Origin: a virus
Virus record (IMG/VR): IMGVR_UViG_3300035698_001666
Span: 1 to 22,293 of that record
Reading direction: 5' to 3' (one strand)
DNA length: 22,293 nucleotides
Below the pieces are notes generated by a model, which was given only the letters and a program-made list of their open reading frames with translations, made no database searches and was not told the origin of the DNA. Position 1 is the first letter of the stretch; each line of letters begins with the position of its first letter. This document shows, piece after piece, positions 15,710 through 22,293 of the stretch. Made by a program: the position numbers and the translations under genes.

Positions 15710-16142
15710 GACGTTTCACCTCTGCATCAACCGATTGCCTTAAGATTTTTAAACTTTTCGCCCTGTTCTTTTCGACTGACGGACGAAGAGAAGGTCTTTT
15801 TTCCATACGTGATGTCCCCGACTCTAAATGAACACCATAATCAGCTTTAAAGCCTATATCCATTTCACGAGAGCCTGAAACTTTGAATCCTGTGCTTCTT
15901 CTGAGTTTCCCACTTCTATTTGCTGGTGCTTCACCCGGTGCAGACGCCCTTTTGTTTCTCTTTTTATACTTGTAATATCTTCCCGTCTTAGGAGGATTCT
16001 TGATTCTCGCTTTAATGTTCGCAGTAACAATCTTTCCTATTCGGTAAAGACCATGACGACAGCCAGAGTCAAAACGAGTCTCTGCTTTCTCGATCGATTC
16101 CAAAGCAAACTTTGTTTTATTCACTTCTTTAATACGACTCAT
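15702..16142 (-). CDS. HK97 gp10-like tail completion / head-tail joining protein
   Basis: This 146-residue, very basic protein shows the HK97 gp10-like pattern: helical N-terminus with 'YRIGKIVTANIKARIKNPP', 'APGEAPANRSGKLRRSTGF', 'IGFKADYGVHLESGTSRMEKRPSLRPS', and a C-terminal helix. Family members complete the tail end or the neck and are encoded between the head-tail adaptor and the tail terminator, as here. The ATG overlaps the stop of the adaptor gene (ATGA), with AAAGAGG 7 nt upstream. Confidence 0.87.
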   Translation of the reverse strand: MSRIKEVNKTKFALESIEKAETRFDSGCRHGLYRIGKIVTANIKARIKNPPKTGRYYKYKKRNKRASAPGEAPANRSGKLRRSTGFKVSGSREMDIGFKADYGVHLESGTSRMEKRPSLRPSVEKNRAKSLKILRQSVDAEVKRRG

Positions 16143-16522
16143 TTAGACGCCTCTTTCGTACTAATACCTTTTACGTTGCAATCGAGAATTATCCATCGGT
16201 GCTCATTGTTGTGGTCTTTCACCTCGAGGATTCTATGTCGTTGATTGTCGTGCAATACAAGATGACTCACCGTGATCCCGGGGATGTATCGAATCCAGAA
16301 GCGATGAGTAATTCTTTGTTCTTCCATATTGATATCATCAAAAGGTTGCGTGCTTGATAAAGTCTCAATCACCGAAAAACATTCATGAAAGTCAGTGTAA
16401 ATTATTCTCATATTAGCACCACTCAGAGGAGCTTTGCTTTTTGCTGACTGTATAGAAATTCGATGCGACATGTCGCCCGGCTGAATAGATAATTTTGTAA
16501 ATTGCTTTCTTTTTTGAAGCAT
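16139..16522 (-). CDS. Head-tail adaptor (HK97 gp9 / SPP1 gp16-like stopper)
   Basis: This 127-residue protein fits the phage head-tail joining family: 'IQPGDMSHRISIQSAKSK' at the start, 'FHECFSVIETL' in the place of the usual 'vWA.v..l' strand, then 'THRFWIRYIPGITVSHLVLHDNQRHRILEVKD' and 'HRWIILDCNV'. The protein forms the stopper ring under the gp6-like connector. Its ATG shares one base with the preceding stop (TGATG), with AGAGGA 6 nt upstream. Confidence 0.87.
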   Translation of the reverse strand: MLQKRKQFTKLSIQPGDMSHRISIQSAKSKAPLSGANMRIIYTDFHECFSVIETLSSTQPFDDINMEEQRITHRFWIRYIPGITVSHLVLHDNQRHRILEVKDHNNEHRWIILDCNVKGISTKEASK

Positions 16523-17121
16523 CAGAGATCCTCTATACAGTACAAGTTGAGTAATGTTTTTAAATTATGAGGTATTTCAGAAACAGTCCCCATAACAAGA
16601 CCGTCTCTGTTTTCGTACATGTTGGCCAAGATCATCAATATGGCCGACTTAAGCCCTGGAGGTAATGTCTCTTCCGTATAGCCTGCCTTGAATTCAATCT
16701 CTAAAGATGAGTACGTCCGGCCACCATCCGGAAGACTCGTACCGTCTTTTTTTATAATCAAAGCGAATTGATCATAATTCTCGATCACATAGTCCGTCAT
16801 ATCTATCGTGGTGGAAACGCCTGCCGTGTCGAAAGTTTTAATGGAAACGATTTCCGTTATTGGACTCATGCAGAACTCAACACGATCGGTATGAAACTTG
16901 TTGTAACGCTCGTCCGGATCTTTACACTCATCAGCCATCTTCTTATAGAGGTATGTATTCAAGGTGATCGGTCTGTACGTGTATTTAGTGACATAATCCT
17001 GAACAGTAGCAAGAAGCCCATACAACAACGCATCGTCGAAAGTGGAATCTATGCGAAGGAAGTTCTTAATATCGATCAACGGTATTACGAAATCCTGTTC
17101 GCGTGTTTTTAAGGTCAGCAT
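16522..17121 (-). CDS. gp6-like head-tail connector protein
   Basis: This 199-residue protein is the first connector ring under the portal. The family pattern is clear: 'PLIDIKNFLRIDSTFDDALLYGLLATVQDYVTKYTYRPI', then 'ITEIVSIKTFD', 'LEIEFKAGYTEETLPPGLKSAILMILANMYENRDG'. The ATG at 17121 is favoured over an in-frame TTG at 17127, because AAAAAGGA ends 8 nt before the ATG and only 2 nt before the TTG. The gene is followed by the gp9-like adaptor with a one-base overlap. Confidence 0.87.
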   Translation of the reverse strand: MLTLKTREQDFVIPLIDIKNFLRIDSTFDDALLYGLLATVQDYVTKYTYRPITLNTYLYKKMADECKDPDERYNKFHTDRVEFCMSPITEIVSIKTFDTAGVSTTIDMTDYVIENYDQFALIIKKDGTSLPDGGRTYSSLEIEFKAGYTEETLPPGLKSAILMILANMYENRDGLVMGTVSEIPHNLKTLLNLYCIEDL

Positions 17122-17151
17122 AATCAATATCCTTTTTGGATCTTCATCCCA

Positions 17152-17664
17152 TTATTTAATTTCTGAAAAAGGTACTTCGGCGTTCTTCTTGTTTATTTTG
17201 AAAATTGCAACTTGCTTATCGAGATCGATCTTCAGCACTTTTTGAGTTTTTTCTTTTCCCTCATATTCAAAAGTCGCCCGCTCATCTTCTTGACAAGGAA
17301 CAAGAACAATGTCGTCCTGTGGAACTTCGAAATATTCATCTCCAACGGCAATGGTAACTGTCGCTTCTTCTTCATTTACTTCTGATATGATTCCAACTTG
17401 GAAAGGCTCATCTTCAGTGTCGTTTTCTTTGAAAGCAGCAATGCCATCAACTTTAAAAGGCGATTCTTTTGGCTCTTTTCCAACTTTTGAGTTATCTTCG
17501 TCTGTTTTGTTGTCATTCGGCTGATTTCCGGGGATCACACCGTAATTATTATCGAGAACATCTTTTGCAACATCTTCATCTAGGTCGTAAATCTTTCCTT
17601 CTTCTAAAACGACAAGCTTGAATTTAATACTCCACTTTTTCGTTTGGGTCATTTGGACTTTCAT
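17152..17664 (-). CDS. Acidic accessory protein between capsid and connector genes
   Basis: This 170-residue protein has no family I can name surely. Residues about 8-45 ('KWSIKFKLVVLEEGKIYDLDEDVAKDVLDNNYGVI') look like the small domain often encoded between capsid and connector genes (a strand, a turn, then a helix ending in a hydrophobic patch). A polar, acidic linker with NDNKTDEDNSK follows. The C-terminal 90 residues are beta-rich and look like two small SH3/KOW-type barrels ('FQVGIISEVNEEEATVTIAVG' and 'YFEVPQDDIVLVP'). AAAGGA lies close upstream of the ATG. Head accessory or assembly roles are possible but not shown. Confidence 0.7.
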   Translation of the reverse strand: MKVQMTQTKKWSIKFKLVVLEEGKIYDLDEDVAKDVLDNNYGVIPGNQPNDNKTDEDNSKVGKEPKESPFKVDGIAAFKENDTEDEPFQVGIISEVNEEEATVTIAVGDEYFEVPQDDIVLVPCQEDERATFEYEGKEKTQKVLKIDLDKQVAIFKINKKNAEVPFSEIK

Positions 17665-17810
17665 CGTATTTCCTTTCGATTCTCAGTTAATAAAAACTAA
17701 TTTAAAGAGTGGAAGAGGAGCAAGGCTGGAAGGTCATTCCGGGAAATACCCTGCCCCACTTCCGATCGCAGCCGTCTGCAAACCAGATAGGCATTACGAA
17801 GCCAGTCGAT

Positions 17811-18206
17811 TTATGACTTGCTTCTTTTGAAACCTTTTGTAGCGATAACCCCAACCGTTCCACCAGTTGAAGTATTATCCGTAACAATGTTCGCACGAAC
17901 ATAACGCTTCTTACCGATATAACCAACTTGAGCGATAGTGTCATCGTCAGTGTCAGCCGTATTAGCTGGCAAAGAGCCAATCAAGTCAGCCGCCGGAACT
18001 GTTGCTCCATCGCTTAATCCTGAATCATCACCATGAGTCAGAGTCAAAGAGAAATCACCATCAGTGATAACGCCTGTAACCATAGCGAAGTTAATTCCTT
18101 CAAAACCAACAGTATCAAGAATGACACCAGCGGTCGTCGTATCAGATCCAATGAGCTGAATAAGTAACGCAATTACATTTTCTACGTCTGTTAAATCTCT
18201 TTCCAT
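17811..18206 (-). CDS. Probable capsid decoration/accessory head protein
   Basis: This 131-residue protein follows the major capsid gene. It matches a pattern common in phage head modules: 'ILDTVGFEGINFAMVTGVITDGDFSLTLTHGDDSGLSDGATVPAADLIG' and then 'IAQVGYIGKKRYVRANIVTDNTSTGGTVGVIATKG'. The closing beta region fits a small beta-sandwich, as in capsid decoration or head fibre proteins. I know of no experimentally proven function for this sequence pattern. GGAGGACAG precedes the ATG closely. A hairpin in the preceding spacer may lower its expression relative to the capsid gene. Confidence 0.75.
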   Translation of the reverse strand: MERDLTDVENVIALLIQLIGSDTTTAGVILDTVGFEGINFAMVTGVITDGDFSLTLTHGDDSGLSDGATVPAADLIGSLPANTADTDDDTIAQVGYIGKKRYVRANIVTDNTSTGGTVGVIATKGFKRSKS

Positions 18207-18262
18207 TTTACTGTCCTCCAGTTATTTAGTTTTCAAGTTCAATATGTTTTACTTAAGAAACC

Positions 18263-18286
18263 CTCCCTCGCCCGAAAGCGAAGGAG
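18263..18286 (-). terminator. Hairpin after the major capsid gene, possible partial terminator
   Basis: On the minus strand CTCCTTCGC pairs with GCGAGGGAG around a 6-nt loop (TTTCGG), giving a 9-bp GC-rich stem with one G-U pair. A broken T tract (GGTTTCTTAAG) follows. It lies about 20 nt after the capsid stop codon. A weak terminator or mRNA-stabilising hairpin would make capsid transcript exceed that of the downstream genes. The imperfect T tract argues against full termination. Confidence 0.6.
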
Positions 18287-18306
18287 ATTGTTTAATATTG
18301 CTTAGG

Positions 18307-19557
18307 TTACGCTTTTGTTTTTAAAAGCTTAAAAGCTTCTGGAAGAACAACTTGACCGTTATTCCAACGAATAACGTGAAGCAAGACGATTCCTTTTTTC
18401 ATTTCAGTCACATCATCACGCATCACTGCAAGAGCCACGCTATCCATGATTGAATACCCTGCAAAGAAATCACCAAAACCAACTGAAAATGAATTAGAAG
18501 CAATATCTGGCATATCCTGCATCACGAGATAGTTATAACCATTAATTTGCGTTGGTTGAGTTTCACCTCCAACTCTCCAGAGATAATTACCGTTACTATC
18601 TTTTTTAGTTCTTAAGTTAACTAAAGTAGAAAGGTTGAGAAAGTAAACTGGCTTATAACCAACTTTCAAATCTCCGCCCAAAGAAATAACGTCATCAAAG
18701 TTAACTTCACCCGTAGTACCTACTCCTTGACGAAAACTAGAATAAACAGTTGGGTTAACAAGAATCCCTTGTGGTTCTTTTGCCCCAGAACCAAGGAGAA
18801 ATTTATTTCCTTCTGATTTAGCAAACTGTAAACGTGCATCAGCCATAACATCAGCTTCAATGTCGAATTTAGAGAAGTTAAGTAAATCAAGAGTTACATC
18901 AATTACAGCATGTTGTCGAAGTGCAGTAATTGATTCTGAACGGTAAGTTGAACCACTCGCAGTAACTGCTTCTGCTTCACCTTCATAAAAAGCAGATGGC
19001 AACGTTGTACGAACTGGAATAGAAAGAGTTTTTCCGTTCGTTTGCCATTTGCGACATAGCTGACGAACTTCGCTGACTTCATCCATTTCTCTCAACATAA
19101 CTTCTGCCATTTCCGTAGGAACGGTATAACCACCCTGAGCATCATTGTGAGTTGTCATATTAGCTTTATGCTCCATAGAAAGACCGTTCATGCCTTTCTT
19201 AACGAATTCTTCAATGGCTTTATATTCTTGAGAGTTTTGGTATTCTTTATTCGTAGCACCCTGAATTTCACCTCTACGAGCAAGAATCTTTTCAAGCGAA
19301 TCTATCTGAGACTTGAGCTCATCTTTATCAGTAGAACCTAGAGTTTTTAATTCTTCGATTTTACCTGTTGCTTCTTTTAGCTCACGCTCAAGATTGTCAG
19401 TTTTAATCTGAGCTTTTACGTTTTTTTGATTTTCTAATTCAAGCTTTTCAACAATCTGTGTTAACTTAACAACTTTATCTGTTGTTACGCCTTCCGCCTC
19501 ATCGTGAGCTTTTCGCAATTCTTTTACTGCTAATGTTAAATCTTTAATGTTTTCCAT
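18307..19557 (-). CDS. HK97-fold major capsid protein
   Basis: This 416-residue protein has the HK97 layout. Residues 1-95 are a coiled-coil delta/scaffold domain (KLTQIVEKLELENQK, LERELKEATGKIEELK). A short linker (RRGEIQGATNKEYQNSQEYKA) follows, then the capsid core. The core signatures are 'GGYTVPTEMAEVMLREMDEVSEVRQLC', 'YEGEAEAVTASGSTYRSE', 'KFLLGSGAKEPQGILVNP', 'INGYNYLVMQDMPDIASNSFSVGFGDF' and a closing 'VVLPEAFKLLKTKA'. The N-terminal domain should be removed by the protease encoded just upstream. AAGGAG lies 9 nt before the ATG. Confidence 0.95.
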   Translation of the reverse strand: MENIKDLTLAVKELRKAHDEAEGVTTDKVVKLTQIVEKLELENQKNVKAQIKTDNLERELKEATGKIEELKTLGSTDKDELKSQIDSLEKILARRGEIQGATNKEYQNSQEYKAIEEFVKKGMNGLSMEHKANMTTHNDAQGGYTVPTEMAEVMLREMDEVSEVRQLCRKWQTNGKTLSIPVRTTLPSAFYEGEAEAVTASGSTYRSESITALRQHAVIDVTLDLLNFSKFDIEADVMADARLQFAKSEGNKFLLGSGAKEPQGILVNPTVYSSFRQGVGTTGEVNFDDVISLGGDLKVGYKPVYFLNLSTLVNLRTKKDSNGNYLWRVGGETQPTQINGYNYLVMQDMPDIASNSFSVGFGDFFAGYSIMDSVALAVMRDDVTEMKKGIVLLHVIRWNNGQVVLPEAFKLLKTKA

Positions 19558-19581
19558 ACTAAATGGCTCCTTTTTTGAAGA

Positions 19582-20937
19582 TTATTTATTCTGAATTTTT
19601 ACAACGAGACTTTTAAGTTCGCTGATAACTTCAGAGATTAATTCTTCCTCATTGCAAGGATCATTCTTCTCTGCTGGTTCATCTTTAATCGACTCATTAC
19701 GAGCAGACATTTTTTTAAGACAATAGATAACCTCGTTTGCGTCTTTCACTGATAAACCGTTATTTTTCAAAAAACGACTAATATCAGCGACATGTTCAAA
19801 ACGAGAATGCTCAAGGGATTTAAACCCTGTGATTTTTGCTTTTTGATTACATGGAATTGTTGAAATAGAAATTTCATATAGCTCAACATCAGTTAAGTGC
19901 CGAGTGCCACCTTCGTAATACTTTTGCATTGCTCTAAATCCGAAAGACATGTTCCTGATCGAGCCCACTTTCATTTGAGGAATAATTCTTCCTTTAACAA
20001 AATCGTCATCCTTCGGTAGCTTCGCTGTAAAACGTAATCCGTTATGGTCTTCTTTCAATACTGCTACACCGATTGGGTTGTCTTGTTCATGCTGCCAAAG
20101 AACCGAACGCTCATTTGCTCTTTCAAGTAGTTTTGATGATTCAAGGGTCCTTTGAAAAGCTCCTTTGTGAATAACATCATTAATTTCATCTGCTACATTG
20201 AATACACTTGCATACCCTTCAAAATAGAAATAATCGTCATCCTCTTTTACACTTTTAATCTCAAGAGAACTCTCTGCGTATTCAACCGCAGATTCTTGAA
20301 ATTTCTTCTCCATGCCCGCTCCTATTGAAAACACTTCTTCTCCGATTTTTTCATTCAAACTTTTGATCTCATTCAGGTCTTCGTCAATAATCTTGTCGAC
20401 GATCCCATACTCAAGGGCTTCTTTAGCGTTCAACCATAGGTCGCGCTCGGTATCAGCTTTGATTTCCTTTTTCGACTTCTTCGTATTTTTTGCCAAAATA
20501 GTTAAGATCTGATCGTTTACCCTTCGAGACATTTCGATCTGACGTTCCATATCTTGAATTTGTCCAAAAGCCACGCTACTGACTTGATGTAAAAGAACGT
20601 ATGAGTTTTTTCCGATGAATCGCTTTCCCTTTGCCCCTGCCGACAAAAGAACAGCTCCACAAGATGCTGCCATGCCGAGACAGTATGTTTCGACCGGCTT
20701 TTTAACAGCATTCATCCCATCCACGATCGAAAAGAGATCCATGCAAGCGCCACCCGGAGAATTGATATACATCTTCGTAACGAAATCATCTGAGTGGTCG
20801 TTGCCGTCTCCGTCTTCAGCGTAATATCCACCCTCGCCGAAAAGATTTTCAATAAATACTAAGTTCATAAGAATGTTTCTCGACATCTGAGGATTAAAGT
20901 CTTCAAATACGAAAATAGGCAGGCTTTCTTTATCCAT
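19582..20937 (-). CDS. Fused ClpP-like and HK97-type prohead protease
   Basis: This 451-residue protein carries two proteases. Residues about 8-186 are ClpP-like (S14): 'MYINSPGGACMDLFSIVDGM', 'CLGMAASCGAVLLSAGAKGK' with the nucleophile Ser92, 'SYVLLHQVSS' with His117, and 'TERDLWLNAKEALEYGIVDKI' with Asp166, giving an intact triad by alignment. Residues about 225-375 are the HK97/U35-type prohead protease: 'FEGYASVFNVADEINDVIHKG', 'SVLWQHEQDNPIGVAVLKED' (His283), 'SIRNMSFGF' (Ser331) and 'LTDVELYEISISTIP' (Glu355). A short helical tail follows. The task is to cut the capsid protein's N-terminal domain and the scaffold during maturation. The gene lies directly upstream of the capsid gene, with AAGGAG before the ATG. 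The fusion of both types is unusual. Confidence 0.92.
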   Translation of the reverse strand: MDKESLPIFVFEDFNPQMSRNILMNLVFIENLFGEGGYYAEDGDGNDHSDDFVTKMYINSPGGACMDLFSIVDGMNAVKKPVETYCLGMAASCGAVLLSAGAKGKRFIGKNSYVLLHQVSSVAFGQIQDMERQIEMSRRVNDQILTILAKNTKKSKKEIKADTERDLWLNAKEALEYGIVDKIIDEDLNEIKSLNEKIGEEVFSIGAGMEKKFQESAVEYAESSLEIKSVKEDDDYFYFEGYASVFNVADEINDVIHKGAFQRTLESSKLLERANERSVLWQHEQDNPIGVAVLKEDHNGLRFTAKLPKDDDFVKGRIIPQMKVGSIRNMSFGFRAMQKYYEGGTRHLTDVELYEISISTIPCNQKAKITGFKSLEHSRFEHVADISRFLKNNGLSVKDANEVIYCLKKMSARNESIKDEPAEKNDPCNEEELISEVISELKSLVVKIQNK

Positions 20938-20938
20938 T

Positions 20939-21817
20939 TTATTGCTCCTTCTTTAAGGTGTGCACGTAAAGCTGTTTACATCTGCAATTAATAGTATTCC
21001 CAGCCGACCCGTTTGGATCTCTTGGAAATGCAAGTGGTTCGTTATCTACAAAAAAGTTTTCATCCGCTGGAATGGGATCCGAATAATACTGGCTATCTGC
21101 AATCACATGAGCTGGACGTGTTGCGTTGTCAAGAATCGCATTCCACCATTTTTTCAACGAGTCTTTTAATGGTTCACCATCCAGAGTTGCTTCCGATCGG
21201 TTAAGAATCTCAGCTTCAGCCTCTTTTGCTTTCGCCTCGGCCTGTCCAGCTGCTAGTTCTGATATTGTCGCCGCTCTTTGGATCGATCGTTTCTTGAAAT
21301 CCTCCGATGCCAAATCCGCAACCTTTTTATCAGTAATGTTCTCCCCAGCCTTGTCTAACTTCTTTCTAGCGAGAAGAATTGTTCGCTTCATCTCTTTTTC
21401 ATTCGTTGTCAAAATCCTTGAGGAATGCGCTGTACGGACTTCTTCGATAAAAGCAACCAGTATCAAGGCGACTTCTATTTCTACCCGGTCGGCCTCATCT
21501 TTTGTCGGGAACTCAACGGGATCGATCTCTCTCGCTTTCGTTTCAAATCGATTCGGATTCCTCATAGTGTCCTTAAATACATCCGCTGTTTTCTGCATCT
21601 GGTCATCAATCAACGCCTCGAGGCTGTTAACGTATCGAGCTTTTTGATCCGGGATCATTCCGGTCGATGCATAAACGCTCTTAAAATCGTTTGCCATTAA
21701 GCTGAAAAGACGATTCAACTTATCTTCAAACTTCTCGATCAAAGGAGCTATCATTGCTAGTTCCTTATCGACTTGTTTGTCGGCTGTTTTTCTAGAGGTC
21801 GCTTGCTTCAATAGCAT
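20939..21817 (-). CDS. Mu F-like head morphogenesis (minor capsid) protein
   Basis: This 292-residue protein has a long helical N-terminal part and a C-terminal signature: 'KKWWNAILDNATRPAHVIADS', 'FFVDNEPLAFPRDPN' and 'GNTINCRCKQL', the pattern of the phage Mu F-like/minor head protein C-terminus with its CRC motif. In related phages a few copies bind near the portal and are needed for head assembly. Residues about 100-220 are rich in Ala, Glu and Lys and look coiled-coil-like. AAAGGA lies 8 nt before the ATG. It overlaps the portal gene's end by 26 nt. Confidence 0.88.
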   Translation of the reverse strand: MLLKQATSRKTADKQVDKELAMIAPLIEKFEDKLNRLFSLMANDFKSVYASTGMIPDQKARYVNSLEALIDDQMQKTADVFKDTMRNPNRFETKAREIDPVEFPTKDEADRVEIEVALILVAFIEEVRTAHSSRILTTNEKEMKRTILLARKKLDKAGENITDKKVADLASEDFKKRSIQRAATISELAAGQAEAKAKEAEAEILNRSEATLDGEPLKDSLKKWWNAILDNATRPAHVIADSQYYSDPIPADENFFVDNEPLAFPRDPNGSAGNTINCRCKQLYVHTLKKEQ

Positions 21818-22293
21818 CGCTAATTTCCTTTAATGTTTTCTTTTCATGATGTGCTAATCTTTTTTCTTGCTCTTTTGGCTGCCTGTTCGTCAAAGGTGAT
21901 TCACCGACTGGAACTAATTGTGATGGTTGGTAAAGCGTGTCGCCTGTGTCTCCGATACTTACAAGTTCATAACGATCTCTTAATTCATTTATTGTGAAAA
22001 CTCCGCTTTGCGATTTCCTGAGATTAGCTTCATCAAACATAGCTTCTAGTGCTGGGATCTTCTTCTCGACGATTGTGATCTCGTAATCTGATCCGTTCGT
22101 GTACCAACTCATAACTGCCTTCGTAATTTCCTCATTTAATCGATAGGTATTTGGCAGAACTGCAAAAATATAAAGATTGATTCGGTCGCCTTGAATATTA
22201 TTAAATGTCGCTTTTGAGTTGTCATAGAAGCTGTGAGGAATGTCGAGGCATTCATATATAGAATTTTTGGCCATCTTTGTGAGGTTAGCGAAA
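21792..22293 (-). CDS. Portal protein, C-terminal part
   Basis: The frame is open to the right edge (residues FANLTK lie before the first internal Met), so the start is outside the window and 166 codons are seen. The visible part has 'NSIYECLDIPHSFYDNSKATFNNIQGDRINLYIFAVLPNTYRLNEEITKAV', 'ITIVEKKIPALEAMFDEANLRKSQSGVFTINELRDRYEL', and 'LYQPSQLVPVG'. This is the typical end of an HK97/lambda-type portal, where the 'iPal' and 'ltinE.R' elements recur. The tail of the protein is basic and helical. The portal forms the dodecameric channel at one vertex. Confidence 0.87.
   Translation of the reverse strand, partial: FANLTKMAKNSIYECLDIPHSFYDNSKATFNNIQGDRINLYIFAVLPNTYRLNEEITKAVMSWYTNGSDYEITIVEKKIPALEAMFDEANLRKSQSGVFTINELRDRYELVSIGDTGDTLYQPSQLVPVGESPLTNRQPKEQEKRLAHHEKKTLKEISDAIEASDL

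Noticed and set aside
21126-21647. Plus-strand frame of 173 codons opposite the Mu F-like gene
   Set aside because: It is long but Ser/Ala/Phe-rich as expected for the reverse of a Glu/Lys/Ala-rich coding strand; the minus strand has the conserved CRC-type protein.
1-22293. GGATCC and GATC words seem frequent across the window
   Set aside because: By rough eye count GGATCC is only modestly above random expectation and shows no strand, spacing or positional pattern, so no uptake or recognition signal is claimed.
1-22293. CRISPR arrays, tRNA genes, insertion sequences, attachment sites
   Set aside because: No regularly spaced direct repeats, cloverleaf-like sequences, transposase frames or terminal inverted repeats were seen.

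Overview
This window is the late structural operon of a tailed, contractile (myovirus) phage or prophage. Every credible gene lies on the minus strand, so transcription runs from the right edge to the left. The genes are packed with short overlaps (ATGA, TGATG, TAATG) or gaps of a few bases, and most starts have a clear AGGAG-type ribosome binding site. No terminase, integrase, replication, lysis, tRNA or ribosomal genes lie inside the window. The bacterial-type SD sites, moderately AT-rich DNA and Mu-like tail module fit a phage of a Gram-negative, proteobacteria-like host. The exact host cannot be read from this sequence.

Reading in the direction of transcription, the head module (22293 to about 15700) is HK97-like: portal C-terminus, Mu F-like head morphogenesis protein, a fused ClpP-like/HK97-type prohead protease, HK97-fold major capsid protein, a terminator-like hairpin, a probable decoration protein, an acidic accessory protein, and the connector set (gp6-like, gp9-like adaptor, gp10-like). 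The tail module (about 15700 to 5380) is Mu-like: a probable tail terminator/completion protein, sheath, tube, tail assembly chaperone with a frameshift extension, tape measure, DNA-circularisation-like protein (split by a frameshift), gpP-like hub, gp45-like spike, gp46, gp47 (baseplate J) and gp48. The adsorption module (about 5360 to 1) holds a tail fibre gene, three small accessory genes, a fibre of about 1080 residues, and a truncated gene. The last two both begin with signal-peptide-like sequences.

The most notable observations are these. (1) A complete-looking programmed -1 frameshift signal sits in the tail chaperone gene: an internal GGAGG, an A AAT TTT slippery heptamer, and an 11-bp perfect inverted repeat starting 4 nt downstream. 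It leads into an otherwise unlisted 67-codon frame that ends in ATGA overlap with the tape measure gene. (2) Two unrelated proteases, ClpP-like and HK97 prohead type, are fused in one polypeptide with both sets of catalytic residues visible. (3) A phage-style tail fibre carries an N-terminal Sec-type signal and is coupled by TAATG to a second secreted-type protein. (4) The gpN-like gene is broken by an apparent one-base deletion in a T run. (5) Related beta-domains are inserted in two different virion proteins.
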